Part shown: piece after piece, positions 5,588-11,100 of the stretch | Position numbering within the stretch: position 1 is the first letter of the stretch | Layout: each line of letters opens with the position of its first letter | DNA from: CAYFJO01 sp964343305 | Lineage (GTDB): Bacteria; Planctomycetota; Planctomycetia; Pirellulales; Pirellulaceae | DNA length: 11,100 nucleotides | Assembly (NCBI GenBank): GCA_964343305.1 | Contig: CAYFJO010000364.1 | Span: 1 to 11,100, forward strand | Reading direction: 5' to 3' | Position numbers and translations under genes: made by a program | The notes under the pieces: generated by a model | What the model saw: the letters and a program-made list of their open reading frames with translations, nothing else | Databases searched by the model: none | What the model was told of the DNA's origin: nothing

Positions 5588-6013
5588 ATGGCAAAAATCA
5601 GACATAGAATCTTCCAAATGTACGAGCATCGCGAGGAAGCAATCAGCGCGCTGTCGCCGAAATCGGCGCAGCCCGCGACGGAAACCACGGACCCGGAGTC
5701 GTGGAAATTTAAACACTTCGCCGTCTTGCGTTCAGCGAACACGGCGCACGTTCAATTTCGAGACGAAGAATCCTTCAAACAAGAAACCACTCAAACACTA
5801 AGCGAAGATCTTACGCAACTCGCAGACGAGTTGGCGAAAGACAGCCGAGTATTGTTGGACTTCTCGGCGGTTGTGTCCTTTAACCCAGCATTCATCGACG
5901 CGCTCGCACAATTCAATCAAAAGCTAAAAAACAAGGGCAGTCGCAGTGTGATTTGCTGCCTCAATCCAGAAGTCCGACAGTCATTCTTTGAAAACAAAAA
6001 CGGACATGAATAA
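5588..6013 (+). CDS. Second STAS-like domain protein
   Basis: This 141-residue protein has a 40-residue polar N-terminal segment, then a STAS-like fold. It starts at FAVLRSANTAHVQFRDEESF (about residues 44-63) and has a helical stretch ending in LADELAKDS. The core is RVLLDFSAVVSFNPAFIDAL (about 87-106), followed by helix QFNQKLKNKGSRS, the strand VICCLNP and an end helix VRQSFF. The switch position that carries Ser in SpoIIAA-type proteins reads FNPAF here, so phospho-switching is again unlikely. ATG 5588 has AAGGA 4 bases upstream. That leader shares AAGGATGGAAT with the csrA leader, so CsrA may bind it. The gene follows the HTH gene by 55 bases, in which a small hairpin (5544-5556) lies. 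Its relation to the first STAS protein, as partner or paralogue, is open. Confidence 0.7.
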   Translation: MAKIRHRIFQMYEHREEAISALSPKSAQPATETTDPESWKFKHFAVLRSANTAHVQFRDEESFKQETTQTLSEDLTQLADELAKDSRVLLDFSAVVSFNPAFIDALAQFNQKLKNKGSRSVICCLNPEVRQSFFENKNGHE

Positions 6014-6085
6014 CGAATCCGCCTATAGCGAAGATATCCCTTAACCATATCCATCTGACGGATACATTAGCTTCTAAGGAAAAGT

Positions 6086-6433
6086 GTGCCAGAAAGCAAA
6101 TCAGTCGGTGGCTTGGACGTGAAAAGATGTCTGGTCGTGGTGCGTTATCGTAAACTGGCCGACGAACCGTGGCGTCGCATCGGTCAGCGGCCGGAAATCG
6201 AGACCTATATGAACGATGTTTCCGAACAGCATCTACAGCCGCAAGTCGAGCGTATCACACCCTCGCACGTCGTAGTCCGAGTCTTTGACGAACAGGCGGT
6301 TGACTTGACAAAGCTGATCGATCGGCTCGGCGACTACTCCCGCGCCGTCAACCGGGCCCGCGGCAAGTCGGTCAGACCGTTCGCCAGGTCATGGATGAAG
6401 ACGTACCGAAGATCGGCCTCAGAGATTCACTAA
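6086..6433 (+). CDS. Unknown protein, possibly the N-terminal part of a frameshifted CBS fusion
   Basis: I do not recognise a firm family. GTG 6086 is preceded by AAGGA with a 5-base gap, and the frame gives 115 residues. The first 85 look well formed (KRCLVVVRYRKLADEPWRRI, then SEQHLQPQVERITPSHVVVR, then a LTKLIDRLGDYSRAVNRARG helix). The last 25 (RPFARSWMKTYRRSASEIH) look like out-of-frame sequence. In the same stretch the adjacent frame encodes a good CBS domain with no start codon before it, so the true product was probably the N-terminal module plus CBS, joined before a one-base change near 6375. The alternating strand/helix pattern loosely recalls ribosome-hibernation factors of the HPF type, some of which carry a CBS domain, but the evidence is too weak to assign it. 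Confidence 0.55.
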   Translation: MPESKSVGGLDVKRCLVVVRYRKLADEPWRRIGQRPEIETYMNDVSEQHLQPQVERITPSHVVVRVFDEQAVDLTKLIDRLGDYSRAVNRARGKSVRPFARSWMKTYRRSASEIH

Positions 6434-6564
6434 CCAACGCGTCCAGAACCATGTGCGAGTTTCACACGGATCACTTGCCCGTCGTCGATCAGCACGGCGC
6501 GATCGTCGGAATGCTGAGTGCGTTTGACTTGATTTCCGCGCTGTACAAGGTGTTTGAGGAGTAG
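6376..6564 (+). pseudogene. CBS-domain coding segment, out of frame with the preceding gene
   Basis: This reading frame, open from 6304 to TAG 6562-6564, gives one complete CBS domain: TVRQVMDEDVPKIGL, then a SLTNASRTMCEF helix, then TDHLPVVDQHGAIVGMLSAF and a DLISALYKVFEE end helix. CBS domains bind adenosyl nucleotides and regulate a fused partner. The only in-frame ATG (6391) would remove the first strand, and its ribosome site is poor (AGG 2 bases away). The TVRQVM residues before it fit the CBS consensus well. A one-base deletion near 6374-6375 relative to the 6086 frame would rejoin the two parts as one protein of about 159 residues. Alternatives are a real short CBS protein starting at 6391, a programmed -1 frameshift (no slippery heptamer is seen), or a sequence error. 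Confidence 0.6.
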
Positions 6565-6657
6565 GTCCTCGATGCTCAAACCGACGTAAATAATGAACAA
6601 ATGTAAGAACACAAACGCAGTGGCAGCCCTGACTCGGCGCAACATTCCTGCCCCAAT

Positions 6658-7137
6658 TTGCCCGACGAACTGCCACTGCCTATTTCATGGAAGCTGTTGT
6701 TGCCTGACTCCGATCTTGGCGACTTATTCCCACCCAAACTCGATCGTCCAGTAGTCGCCATGCCGCAAAGATTCCAGCTACGGAGCAAACGACCCATTCA
6801 TTTGTTAGATGAACGAATCTGGCGTCACCCGCTCAACACCAATATCGTCGTGCCTTGTAAAAGCGCGGCAGCAATCGCGGTCATGCAAATGGGGATTTCG
6901 GATCTGCTTACCATCGGCTTGGCCATTGATCTGGATCCAACGCTTGTCGAAGCGATCGATTCTGCGGAAGACCCCCTCATTCGACAGCTTGCGGTTGAAG
7001 GGATTCCGGATGGCGAGTTTTTCAAATTGCGTGCGCGCGTCATTTGCCCCAAGTGCAAGCGATCGGTCTTGCTCGCGCCATGTCTTGCCTGCGTTTATTC
7101 GGATCGCCACACGGACAGTTCAATACCAGAAAGTTAA
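6658..7137 (+). CDS. Unknown protein with C-terminal CxxC zinc motifs
   Basis: This is a protein of about 159 residues that I do not recognise. It has a Pro/Leu-rich N-terminus (LPDELPLPISWKLLLPDSDL) and a middle that is hydrophobic but not membrane-like (NIVVPCKSAAAIAVMQMGIS, LLTIGLAIDLDPTLVEAIDS). It ends with a likely zinc site, ICPKC near residue 134 and PCLAC near 145. The start is unsure: TTG 6658 has no ribosome site, the next in-frame ATG is 6760, and the frame stays open upstream to a TAA at 6604 that directly follows an ATG. I keep TTG 6658 because the N-terminal residues look coding. The stop overlaps the ribosome site of the FabZ-like gene, whose start is 11 bases further on, so the two are tightly coupled and may act together. 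Confidence 0.6.
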   Translation: MPDELPLPISWKLLLPDSDLGDLFPPKLDRPVVAMPQRFQLRSKRPIHLLDERIWRHPLNTNIVVPCKSAAAIAVMQMGISDLLTIGLAIDLDPTLVEAIDSAEDPLIRQLAVEGIPDGEFFKLRARVICPKCKRSVLLAPCLACVYSDRHTDSSIPES

Positions 7138-7148
7138 GGAGTAACGAA

Positions 7149-7640
7149 TTGATTGCCAAAAAAAGTTCACCAATCCTCGATTTATGCGACTACGACATTG
7201 ATTGCATTGTGGCCGACAAGGACGAAATTCGAAAATACAATCGCCAGCGTTTTGCGATGGAACAAATCGATGCGGTTGTCTTTGAGGACGGCGAACAAGG
7301 GATCTGTGTTGGATACAAGGACGTTCGGCATGACGAATTCTGGGTGGCAGGACACATGCCGAAAATGCCCATCATGCCAGGTGTTGTGATGTGTGAAGCG
7401 GCTGCCCAATTGGCCAGCTACGTCACGATCAAGCACGATCTCATGGGGGCCGAAGTAGTCGGTCTTGGCGGTCTCGACGATGTTCGCATCCGTGGGTCAG
7501 TCGTGCCGGGAGATCGACTCGTGATCGCCTTGCAAAAAACTCGCGTTCGACGCAACGCGCTTATCGTTTGTCAGTTTCAAGGGTATGTGTCCGACCAACT
7601 TGTGATTGAAGGGAAAATCACCGGAGTGCGATTGGCCTAA
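7149..7640 (+). CDS. FabZ-like 3-hydroxyacyl-ACP dehydratase (hotdog fold)
   Basis: This protein should dehydrate 3-hydroxyacyl-ACP, or a similar thioester, in fatty-acid or lipid synthesis. The FabZ signature is plain: GHMPKMPIMPGVVMCEAAAQ (residues 68-87), with catalytic His69 and Glu83. Around it are the strands EQIDAVVFEDGEQGICVGYK, GLGGLDDVRIRGSVVPGDRL and a closing IEGKITGVRL. The 163 aa length is normal. The start is TTG 7149, because AAGGAG stands 7 bases before it; the frame is open upstream but overlaps the preceding gene. Being embedded among regulators and next to a DUF3467 protein and FloA, it is more likely a specialised paralogue than the housekeeping FabZ, which usually sits with lpxD/lpxA or fab genes (known context). 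The substrate is not shown by the sequence. Confidence 0.9.
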   Translation: MIAKKSSPILDLCDYDIDCIVADKDEIRKYNRQRFAMEQIDAVVFEDGEQGICVGYKDVRHDEFWVAGHMPKMPIMPGVVMCEAAAQLASYVTIKHDLMGAEVVGLGGLDDVRIRGSVVPGDRLVIALQKTRVRRNALIVCQFQGYVSDQLVIEGKITGVRLA

Positions 7641-7693
7641 CCAAGAAGGATCATGCAAAGAACCAGCCAACGACAAATAGCGCAGAGCCGCAG

Positions 7694-8032
7694 ATGATAA
7701 ATAACGAACTGACATCACAGCCATCAGCTTCTCCGCCGCCACAAACGCATCAAATGAGCGTCGATGAGTCCGACGTTTCGGTTCACTACTCAAATGTCTG
7801 TCGCTTGTTGACGTCGCCTGATGAGTTGCTCGTTGATTTTGGATTCACACCGCAACTCATGGGAGAGAACACAGAACGGATTGAGTTGACCCAGCGAGTA
7901 ACGATGGGCTGGTTCATGGCAAAACGTCTTCTCTATGTCTTGCACCAAACCGTCGCGCGCCACGAAGAGATGTTTGGAGTTTTGGAAATGGATCCACAAA
8001 AGCGAGTACCAACTACTCGCACAAACATGTGA
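7694..8032 (+). CDS. DUF3467-family protein
   Basis: This 112-residue protein contains the DUF3467 pattern: VHYSNVCRLLTSPDELLVDF, then GFTPQLMGENTERIELTQRV and a helical end (WFMAKRLLYVLHQTVARHEE) finishing in FGVLEMDPQKRV. These proteins are small and soluble and their function is unknown; they are frequent in planctomycetes and other bacteria. The first 25 residues are a low-complexity Ser/Pro/Gln tail. ATG 7694 has no clear ribosome site, and an internal ATG at 7754 (MSVDESDVSVHY) would give just the domain, so the start is uncertain. It lies 53 bases after the FabZ-like gene in the same direction. Confidence 0.83.
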   Translation: MINNELTSQPSASPPPQTHQMSVDESDVSVHYSNVCRLLTSPDELLVDFGFTPQLMGENTERIELTQRVTMGWFMAKRLLYVLHQTVARHEEMFGVLEMDPQKRVPTTRTNM

Positions 8033-8084
8033 GAGCCAATTCGTGTTGCGTTGAAAAATGAACACGCCCAAGGAATATCACAAG

Positions 8085-8339
8085 ATGACCAAAGACCAAG
8101 ATTCACTTACTTTGTCTCCGGAAGAGCACGCTGTACTGGACGTATTTCGAACCTACTTGATGACGCCCGGCAAGATGCTTTGTTTAAACGCTGCGGATCG
8201 TGAGTCTTTCGAAGCGCCGTTGGCACAACTAATCGACAATGGCTACCTCGTGGCAGCGAAATTTGAGGGCGGCTATCTGCTCACGCGGTCCGGATTTACC
8301 GCAATGAAACGGGGACAATCAGGAGATTCGGATGCTTAA
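8085..8339 (+). CDS. Small winged-helix-like protein upstream of floA
   Basis: This protein of about 84 residues is of unknown role. LSPEEHAVLDVFRTYLMTPG is followed by a short helix (DRESFEAPLAQLIDNGYLVA) and then an AKFEGGYLLTRSGFTAMK hairpin-like end. This is the helix-helix-wing order of MarR/PadR-type winged helices, where a GGY-LT-G wing is common. It may bind DNA or just keep the fold. ATG 8085 is preferred because AAGGA lies 10 bases before it; ATG 8058 in the same frame has no ribosome site. The last 8 bases overlap the start of floA, and its own 3' end supplies floA's AGGAG, so the two are translationally coupled. That coupling makes a role in setting FloA level or function plausible (inference). 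Confidence 0.72.
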   Translation: MTKDQDSLTLSPEEHAVLDVFRTYLMTPGKMLCLNAADRESFEAPLAQLIDNGYLVAAKFEGGYLLTRSGFTAMKRGQSGDSDA

Positions 8340-9393
8340 TACATTTGCGACGCTTCTGGCCGCCAATCTCCAGTACTGGTTGGTTGCAGGCCCGCTCATT
8401 GTTGTCGCTCTGATCGCGCTGGCGATCACCGTGGCGCTGATCAACTACGGGGCGCTTTGGTTTCAAGCCTATATGTCTGGGGCGGACGTGAAAATGATGA
8501 GCTTGATCGGCATGAGCTTTCGCCAGGTCAAGCCGAGTATGATCGTCACGGCAAAGATCATGGGTCGCCAGGCGGGATTGAACATCGACCGGGACCATGG
8601 CATGAGCACAGCACGACTGGAAGCTCATTTTCTCGCCGGTGGTGATGTCATGAATGTCCTGCGCGCGATTATCGCCGCACATCGTGCCGGCATCGATTTG
8701 GATTTTGACCGCGCGGCAGCGATCGATTTGGCTGGTCGCAACGTGCTGGATGCGGTGCGCACAAGCGTGTCGCCGAAAGTGATCGACTGCCCCGAACCAA
8801 AACGCAGTGGCAAGACAACGCTCAGCGCAGTTGCCATGAACGGCGTTGAACTTCGTGTTCGCGCACGCGTTACCGTCCGTACAAATCTCGATCAACTGAT
8901 CGGGGGTGCGACCGAGGAGACAATCATCGCTCGCGTTGGCCAAGGAATCCTGACAGCCATTGGATCGGCGCAAACGCACATGGCCGTGATGGAAATGCCC
9001 GATCGCATTTCACGGAGTGTTCTGGAGCGGGATCTCGACTCGAACACCGCGTTTGAAATCGTCTCGATCGACATTGCGGACATTGACGTCGGAGAAAACA
9101 TCGGGGCCCGATTGCAAAGTGACCAGGCCGACGCCGACACGCGTGTGGCACGTGCCCGCGCAGAAATACGACGCGCCGAAGCGATCGCGCAGCAACAAGA
9201 GATGAAAGCCCAAGTGGCCGAGCAACGTGCCATGCTGGTACTTGCCGAGGCGGAAGTCCCGGTGGCAATTGCGTTCGCGTTTCAGTCAGGGCAACTCTAC
9301 TCCCCATCCCATAAATCCCGCCCCAAAAAGCGAAAGGCCCCCGTATCGATGTTCGATCAAACCGGCAGCCCACCGCCGACCGTTTTGTTTTGA
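8332..9393 (+). CDS. floA: Flotillin-like protein FloA (SPFH/UPF0365 family)
   Basis: FloA is a membrane-anchored scaffold that forms detergent-resistant membrane microdomains in bacteria. One N-terminal hydrophobic segment (about residues 15-42, containing LVAGPLIVVALIALAITVAL) should insert in the membrane. It is followed by the family core: LIGMSFRQVKPSMIVTAKIM, the AGLNIDRDHGMSTARLEAHF segment, GVELRVRARVTVRTNLDQLI, TEETIIARVGQGILTAIGSA, and the FEIVSIDIADIDVGENIGAR region. The coiled-coil part is rich in Ala/Glu/Arg (VARARAEIRRAEAIAQQQEM...). The 353 aa length is slightly above the roughly 330 of Bacillus FloA because of a basic, Pro-containing tail (SPSHKSRPKKRKAPVSMFDQ...). AGGAG lies 7 bases before ATG 8332. 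FloA is often encoded beside NfeD-type proteases; none is seen here. Confidence 0.93.
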   Translation: MLNTFATLLAANLQYWLVAGPLIVVALIALAITVALINYGALWFQAYMSGADVKMMSLIGMSFRQVKPSMIVTAKIMGRQAGLNIDRDHGMSTARLEAHFLAGGDVMNVLRAIIAAHRAGIDLDFDRAAAIDLAGRNVLDAVRTSVSPKVIDCPEPKRSGKTTLSAVAMNGVELRVRARVTVRTNLDQLIGGATEETIIARVGQGILTAIGSAQTHMAVMEMPDRISRSVLERDLDSNTAFEIVSIDIADIDVGENIGARLQSDQADADTRVARARAEIRRAEAIAQQQEMKAQVAEQRAMLVLAEAEVPVAIAFAFQSGQLYSPSHKSRPKKRKAPVSMFDQTGSPPPTVLF

Positions 9394-9446
9394 TGCAACT
9401 CAGCAAACCAAAATTCAAGTTCGTTCCTACTCACGGAGAAACAGAC

Positions 9447-9554
9447 ATGGGTGACAAAGGAAGCAAAGACAAAGGCAAACGGGAGAAACAGAAAAAGGCC
9501 CAGACTAGCCAAAAGGAAAAACGAAGACTGAAACGAGAAAAGAAGAATCGTTGA
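9447..9554 (+). CDS. Tiny lysine-rich peptide (35 aa)
   Basis: This is a 35-residue peptide, MGDKGSKDKGKREKQKKAQT followed by a Lys/Arg-rich helix ending EKKNR. About half its residues are Lys or Arg. GGAG lies about 7 bases before ATG 9447, in a gap of about 190 bases between floA and the next gene. I recall similar MGDKGSKDKGK-type peptides in other bacteria, including planctomycetes. Function is unknown; binding to nucleic acid or membrane lipid is a guess from charge. It is easily missed by gene finders because of its length. Confidence 0.68.
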   Translation: MGDKGSKDKGKREKQKKAQTSQKEKRRLKREKKNR

Positions 9555-9586
9555 ACGCTCGGCGTTCCAGCGTTGGTTAACCGCAC

Positions 9587-10294
9587 ATGTCCAAATTGAA
9601 CCTTGAGATCTTGGCATACGATGAGAGCCCGCTTGGGACGTTGTGTTTGAGGCGGCGTGAATTGCTTTCGCAACCCGGCACGATCGTGACCGAGGTGACA
9701 CTCAATCACGAGTTTCTGATGAGCAGCTTGTACACCGATTCCGAACGGGCCTTGGCGCGGATCGCTGTCGAGCTGCACCTTGACGATGACTTGCGAGTGT
9801 TGGCCGGCGGACTTGGCCTGGGATATACCGCATATGAAGCGCTGCTCTCGAAGCGAGTCGCGCGTGTCGAGGTGGTGGAGTTGTTGCCGCAAGTGATCAA
9901 TTGGCTGGTGAGAAGTTTGATACCCCTTTCATCTGAACTCCAACAAGAAATGGGAGGCGAGCGGCGGATGGTTGTCACCAAGGGTGATGTTTTTCAGCGG
10001 CTGGCCGGTCCGTTCGACGATCAATTCGATGTGATCTTGATCGACGTTGACCATTCGCCGGACGAACGCTTGAACGACGAAAGCGTCTCGTTTTACTCCA
10101 CCCCCGGCTTGCTGGCCGCGCGGCGGCATCTCGCGCCTGGTGGCGTCTTGGCGGTTTGGTCTTATGCAGAAAGTTCGCCGTTTGCCGATGCACTTCGCGA
10201 GGTCTTCGAAGACGTTCGCGTCGAGCCCGTCACCTATGACAACCAACTGGTCGACGAGCAGCCAACCGACTGGCTGTTCTTTGCCCAAACATAA
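9587..10294 (+). CDS. Spermidine-synthase-like class I methyltransferase-fold protein
   Basis: This 235-residue protein has the Rossmann fold of spermidine synthases and SAM methyltransferases. The nucleotide-binding loop is VLAGGLGLGYTAYEAL (about residues 71-86), followed by an acidic strand end VARVEVVELLPQVINW (Glu98), then a GDVF segment (about 133) and the strand FDVILIDVDHSP. The C-terminal part (LAARRHLAPGGVLAVWSYAE) is typical of the fold. The N-terminus (LGTLCLRRRELLSQPGTIVT) is the short strand domain seen in SpeE relatives. Proteins of this type are often annotated as spermidine synthase, but many lack that activity, and the catalytic Asp context here is DVDHSP, so the substrate is uncertain. 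ATG 9587 has no clear ribosome site. It ends the rightward block and converges with the response-regulator gene. Confidence 0.83.
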   Translation: MSKLNLEILAYDESPLGTLCLRRRELLSQPGTIVTEVTLNHEFLMSSLYTDSERALARIAVELHLDDDLRVLAGGLGLGYTAYEALLSKRVARVEVVELLPQVINWLVRSLIPLSSELQQEMGGERRMVVTKGDVFQRLAGPFDDQFDVILIDVDHSPDERLNDESVSFYSTPGLLAARRHLAPGGVLAVWSYAESSPFADALREVFEDVRVEPVTYDNQLVDEQPTDWLFFAQT

Positions 10295-10464
10295 GTCCGC
10301 GCGTGGTTTGGGCGGCCGCGCGTGTGAGCTACGAACAACTTCGGGAGGACGACGAGTTTTATTCGTCGAAGGAATAAAGCCTGTTGAATAGGGAACATGG
10401 AACAAAAGGCTGGCAATTGCACTCATCACTTCCGAAGCGCCTTTCGGTAGCCGTGCCTCAGCGC

Positions 10465-10864
10465 TCAGCCAACTTGATCTTGTTCGCTGGCGGGCGCCAA
10501 TGCTGAGACGTGTGCCAGTAGTTCGTCCAACTCAAAAGGCTTGGATACGAAATCCTCTGTTTCGATCTCGTACCCGCGGTTTCGTTGTTCGCCAAGAGAG
10601 AGAACTCAGCAGTAGCACGGGTACATCGCCATGGTGAATCCGAAGTGCGTCGACGAGCATGATGCCGGGCATCAATGGCGAATCCAAATCAAAGGCGACC
10701 AAGTCAATATCACCCGCCTGCATCTGTTCTGCGGCCTCTAAACCGTCGGTGTGTGTCGTCACACGATAACCGTTGGCTTCAAGATTGTAACGCAATGCGT
10801 GTGACATGTTCTTGTCATTCTCAACAACAAACACGTGTTTCGCGGCGACTTCCGAGTGAATCAT
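10465..10864 (-). pseudogene. Response-regulator receiver-domain gene, frameshifted
   Basis: This is a single CheY-like receiver, the target of a histidine kinase. From ATG 10864 it reads HVFVVENDKNMSHALRYNLE with the acidic pocket (Glu15, Asp17), then GDIDLVAFDLDSPLMPG with phosphoacceptor Asp59 and VPVLLLSS with Ser87. That frame then ends in non-homologous sequence and stops near 10532. One base over, translation continues in perfect family style: LGEQRNRGYEIETEDF followed by VSKPFELDELLAHVSALA, which holds the conserved Lys-Pro and helix 5, then a stop at 10465-10467. The junction falls in an AGAGAGAGA run (10595-10603 on plus), so loss or gain of bases in a dinucleotide run explains it. 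It could be a dead gene, a phase-variable one, or an assembly error. No ribosome site is seen at ATG 10864. Confidence 0.75.
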
Positions 10865-11062
10865 GTTGGTACCAGTTTGGTTGTTCTCAACTTGACTGCT
10901 CGCATTCTACGTCATATCGGTCCACCGAAGGTTTGTAGAGTGGGATTGTTATGTAAGACCCGAGTAATCGCTCGCAACAAAATCGCGTTCATTTGTCGTT
11001 CCACCGTGCGCCGAGTTGCTACTTTGGACGCTCACTTACACACCTATTACACAAGTAATCGA

Positions 11063-11081
11063 CCACGGCCATAGGCCGTGG
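11063..11081. repeat. Perfect 8-bp GC-rich hairpin at the right edge
   Basis: CCACGGCC-ATA-GGCCGTGG is a perfect inverted repeat with a three-base loop, followed by CTTTGGCTTGCCCC. Its shape recalls the subterminal hairpins of IS200/IS605-family elements and REP-type repeats, but it could be a terminator for a gene outside the window. The 200 bases before it (10865-11062) hold no gene that I can support. Confidence 0.45.
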
Positions 11082-11100
11082 CTTTGGCTTGCCCCGCAAA

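Noticed and set aside
8296..8979. 227-codon minus-strand frame
   Set aside because: It is antisense to floA, whose protein is clearly conserved; high-GC third positions open the opposite frame.
9553..9567. Hairpin GAACGC/GCGTTC after the 35-aa gene as a terminator
   Set aside because: Not followed by T residues, and it overlaps the stop codon of the peptide gene.
10349..10370. 6-bp hairpin (CGACGA/TCGTCG) between the convergent genes as a terminator
   Set aside because: No T tract on either side and a 7-base loop; too weak to call.
9929..10429. 166-codon minus-strand frame
   Set aside because: Antisense to the spermidine-synthase-like gene, and it has no recognisable motif.
1..11100. A CRISPR, toxin-antitoxin, restriction-modification or phage-defence system
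   Set aside because: No nuclease, methylase, toxin fold or defence signature is seen; apart from the partial integrase the content is regulatory and membrane/lipid-related.

Overview
The window looks like a piece of a Planctomycetota chromosome, most likely from the Pirellulaceae (Rhodopirellula-like). The clues are moderate GC, many short unfamiliar proteins, paired STAS proteins, small zinc-ribbon proteins, a FabZ paralogue beside a DUF3467 protein, a FloA-type flotillin, and an integrase of the kind that is abundant in these genomes. This placement is by recognition only; no database search was possible.

Layout. (i) 2-823 (+): C-terminal two thirds of a tyrosine recombinase that runs in from the left edge, followed by about 540 bases without a convincing gene. 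(ii) 1363-2747 (-): a leftward block of four small genes: a zinc-ribbon protein, a cysteine-less HesB/IscA-like protein, an RRM RNA-binding protein with its own hairpin terminator, and a 51-residue lysine-rich protein. (iii) 2748-3283: a divergent intergenic region holding three perfect copies (plus a decayed fourth) of a 15-bp tandem repeat just upstream of the rightward block. (iv) 3284-10294 (+): about fifteen codirectional, closely packed genes: unknown basic protein, STAS, CsrA, unknown, zinc-ribbon, XRE-like HTH, second STAS, unknown, CBS fragment, CxxC protein, FabZ-like hotdog dehydratase, DUF3467, winged-helix-like protein, FloA, 35-residue Lys-rich peptide, and a spermidine-synthase-like methyltransferase-fold protein. 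(v) 10465-10864 (-): a response-regulator receiver gene broken by a frameshift in a dinucleotide run. (vi) The right edge carries a perfect GC-rich hairpin.

How the genes may work together. The rightward block is not a known named system. It combines regulators (CsrA, HTH, two STAS proteins lacking the usual phosphoserine, a CBS module) with a lipid-metabolism enzyme (FabZ-like) and a membrane-microdomain scaffold (FloA). One reading is a membrane or lipid homeostasis module under post-transcriptional CsrA control. The best direct support is the csrA leader: a perfect 8-bp hairpin exposing GGA, 38 bases upstream of the start, and a 10/12 match to the CsrA RNA consensus over the ribosome binding site. 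The second STAS gene shares the same AAGGATGGAAT leader sequence.

Three genes in the window appear lesioned: an in-frame TGA at codon 9 near 4612, a one-base frame change near 6375, and a CT-run frameshift near 10600. Either these accessory genes are decaying or the assembly has small errors; raw reads would settle it.
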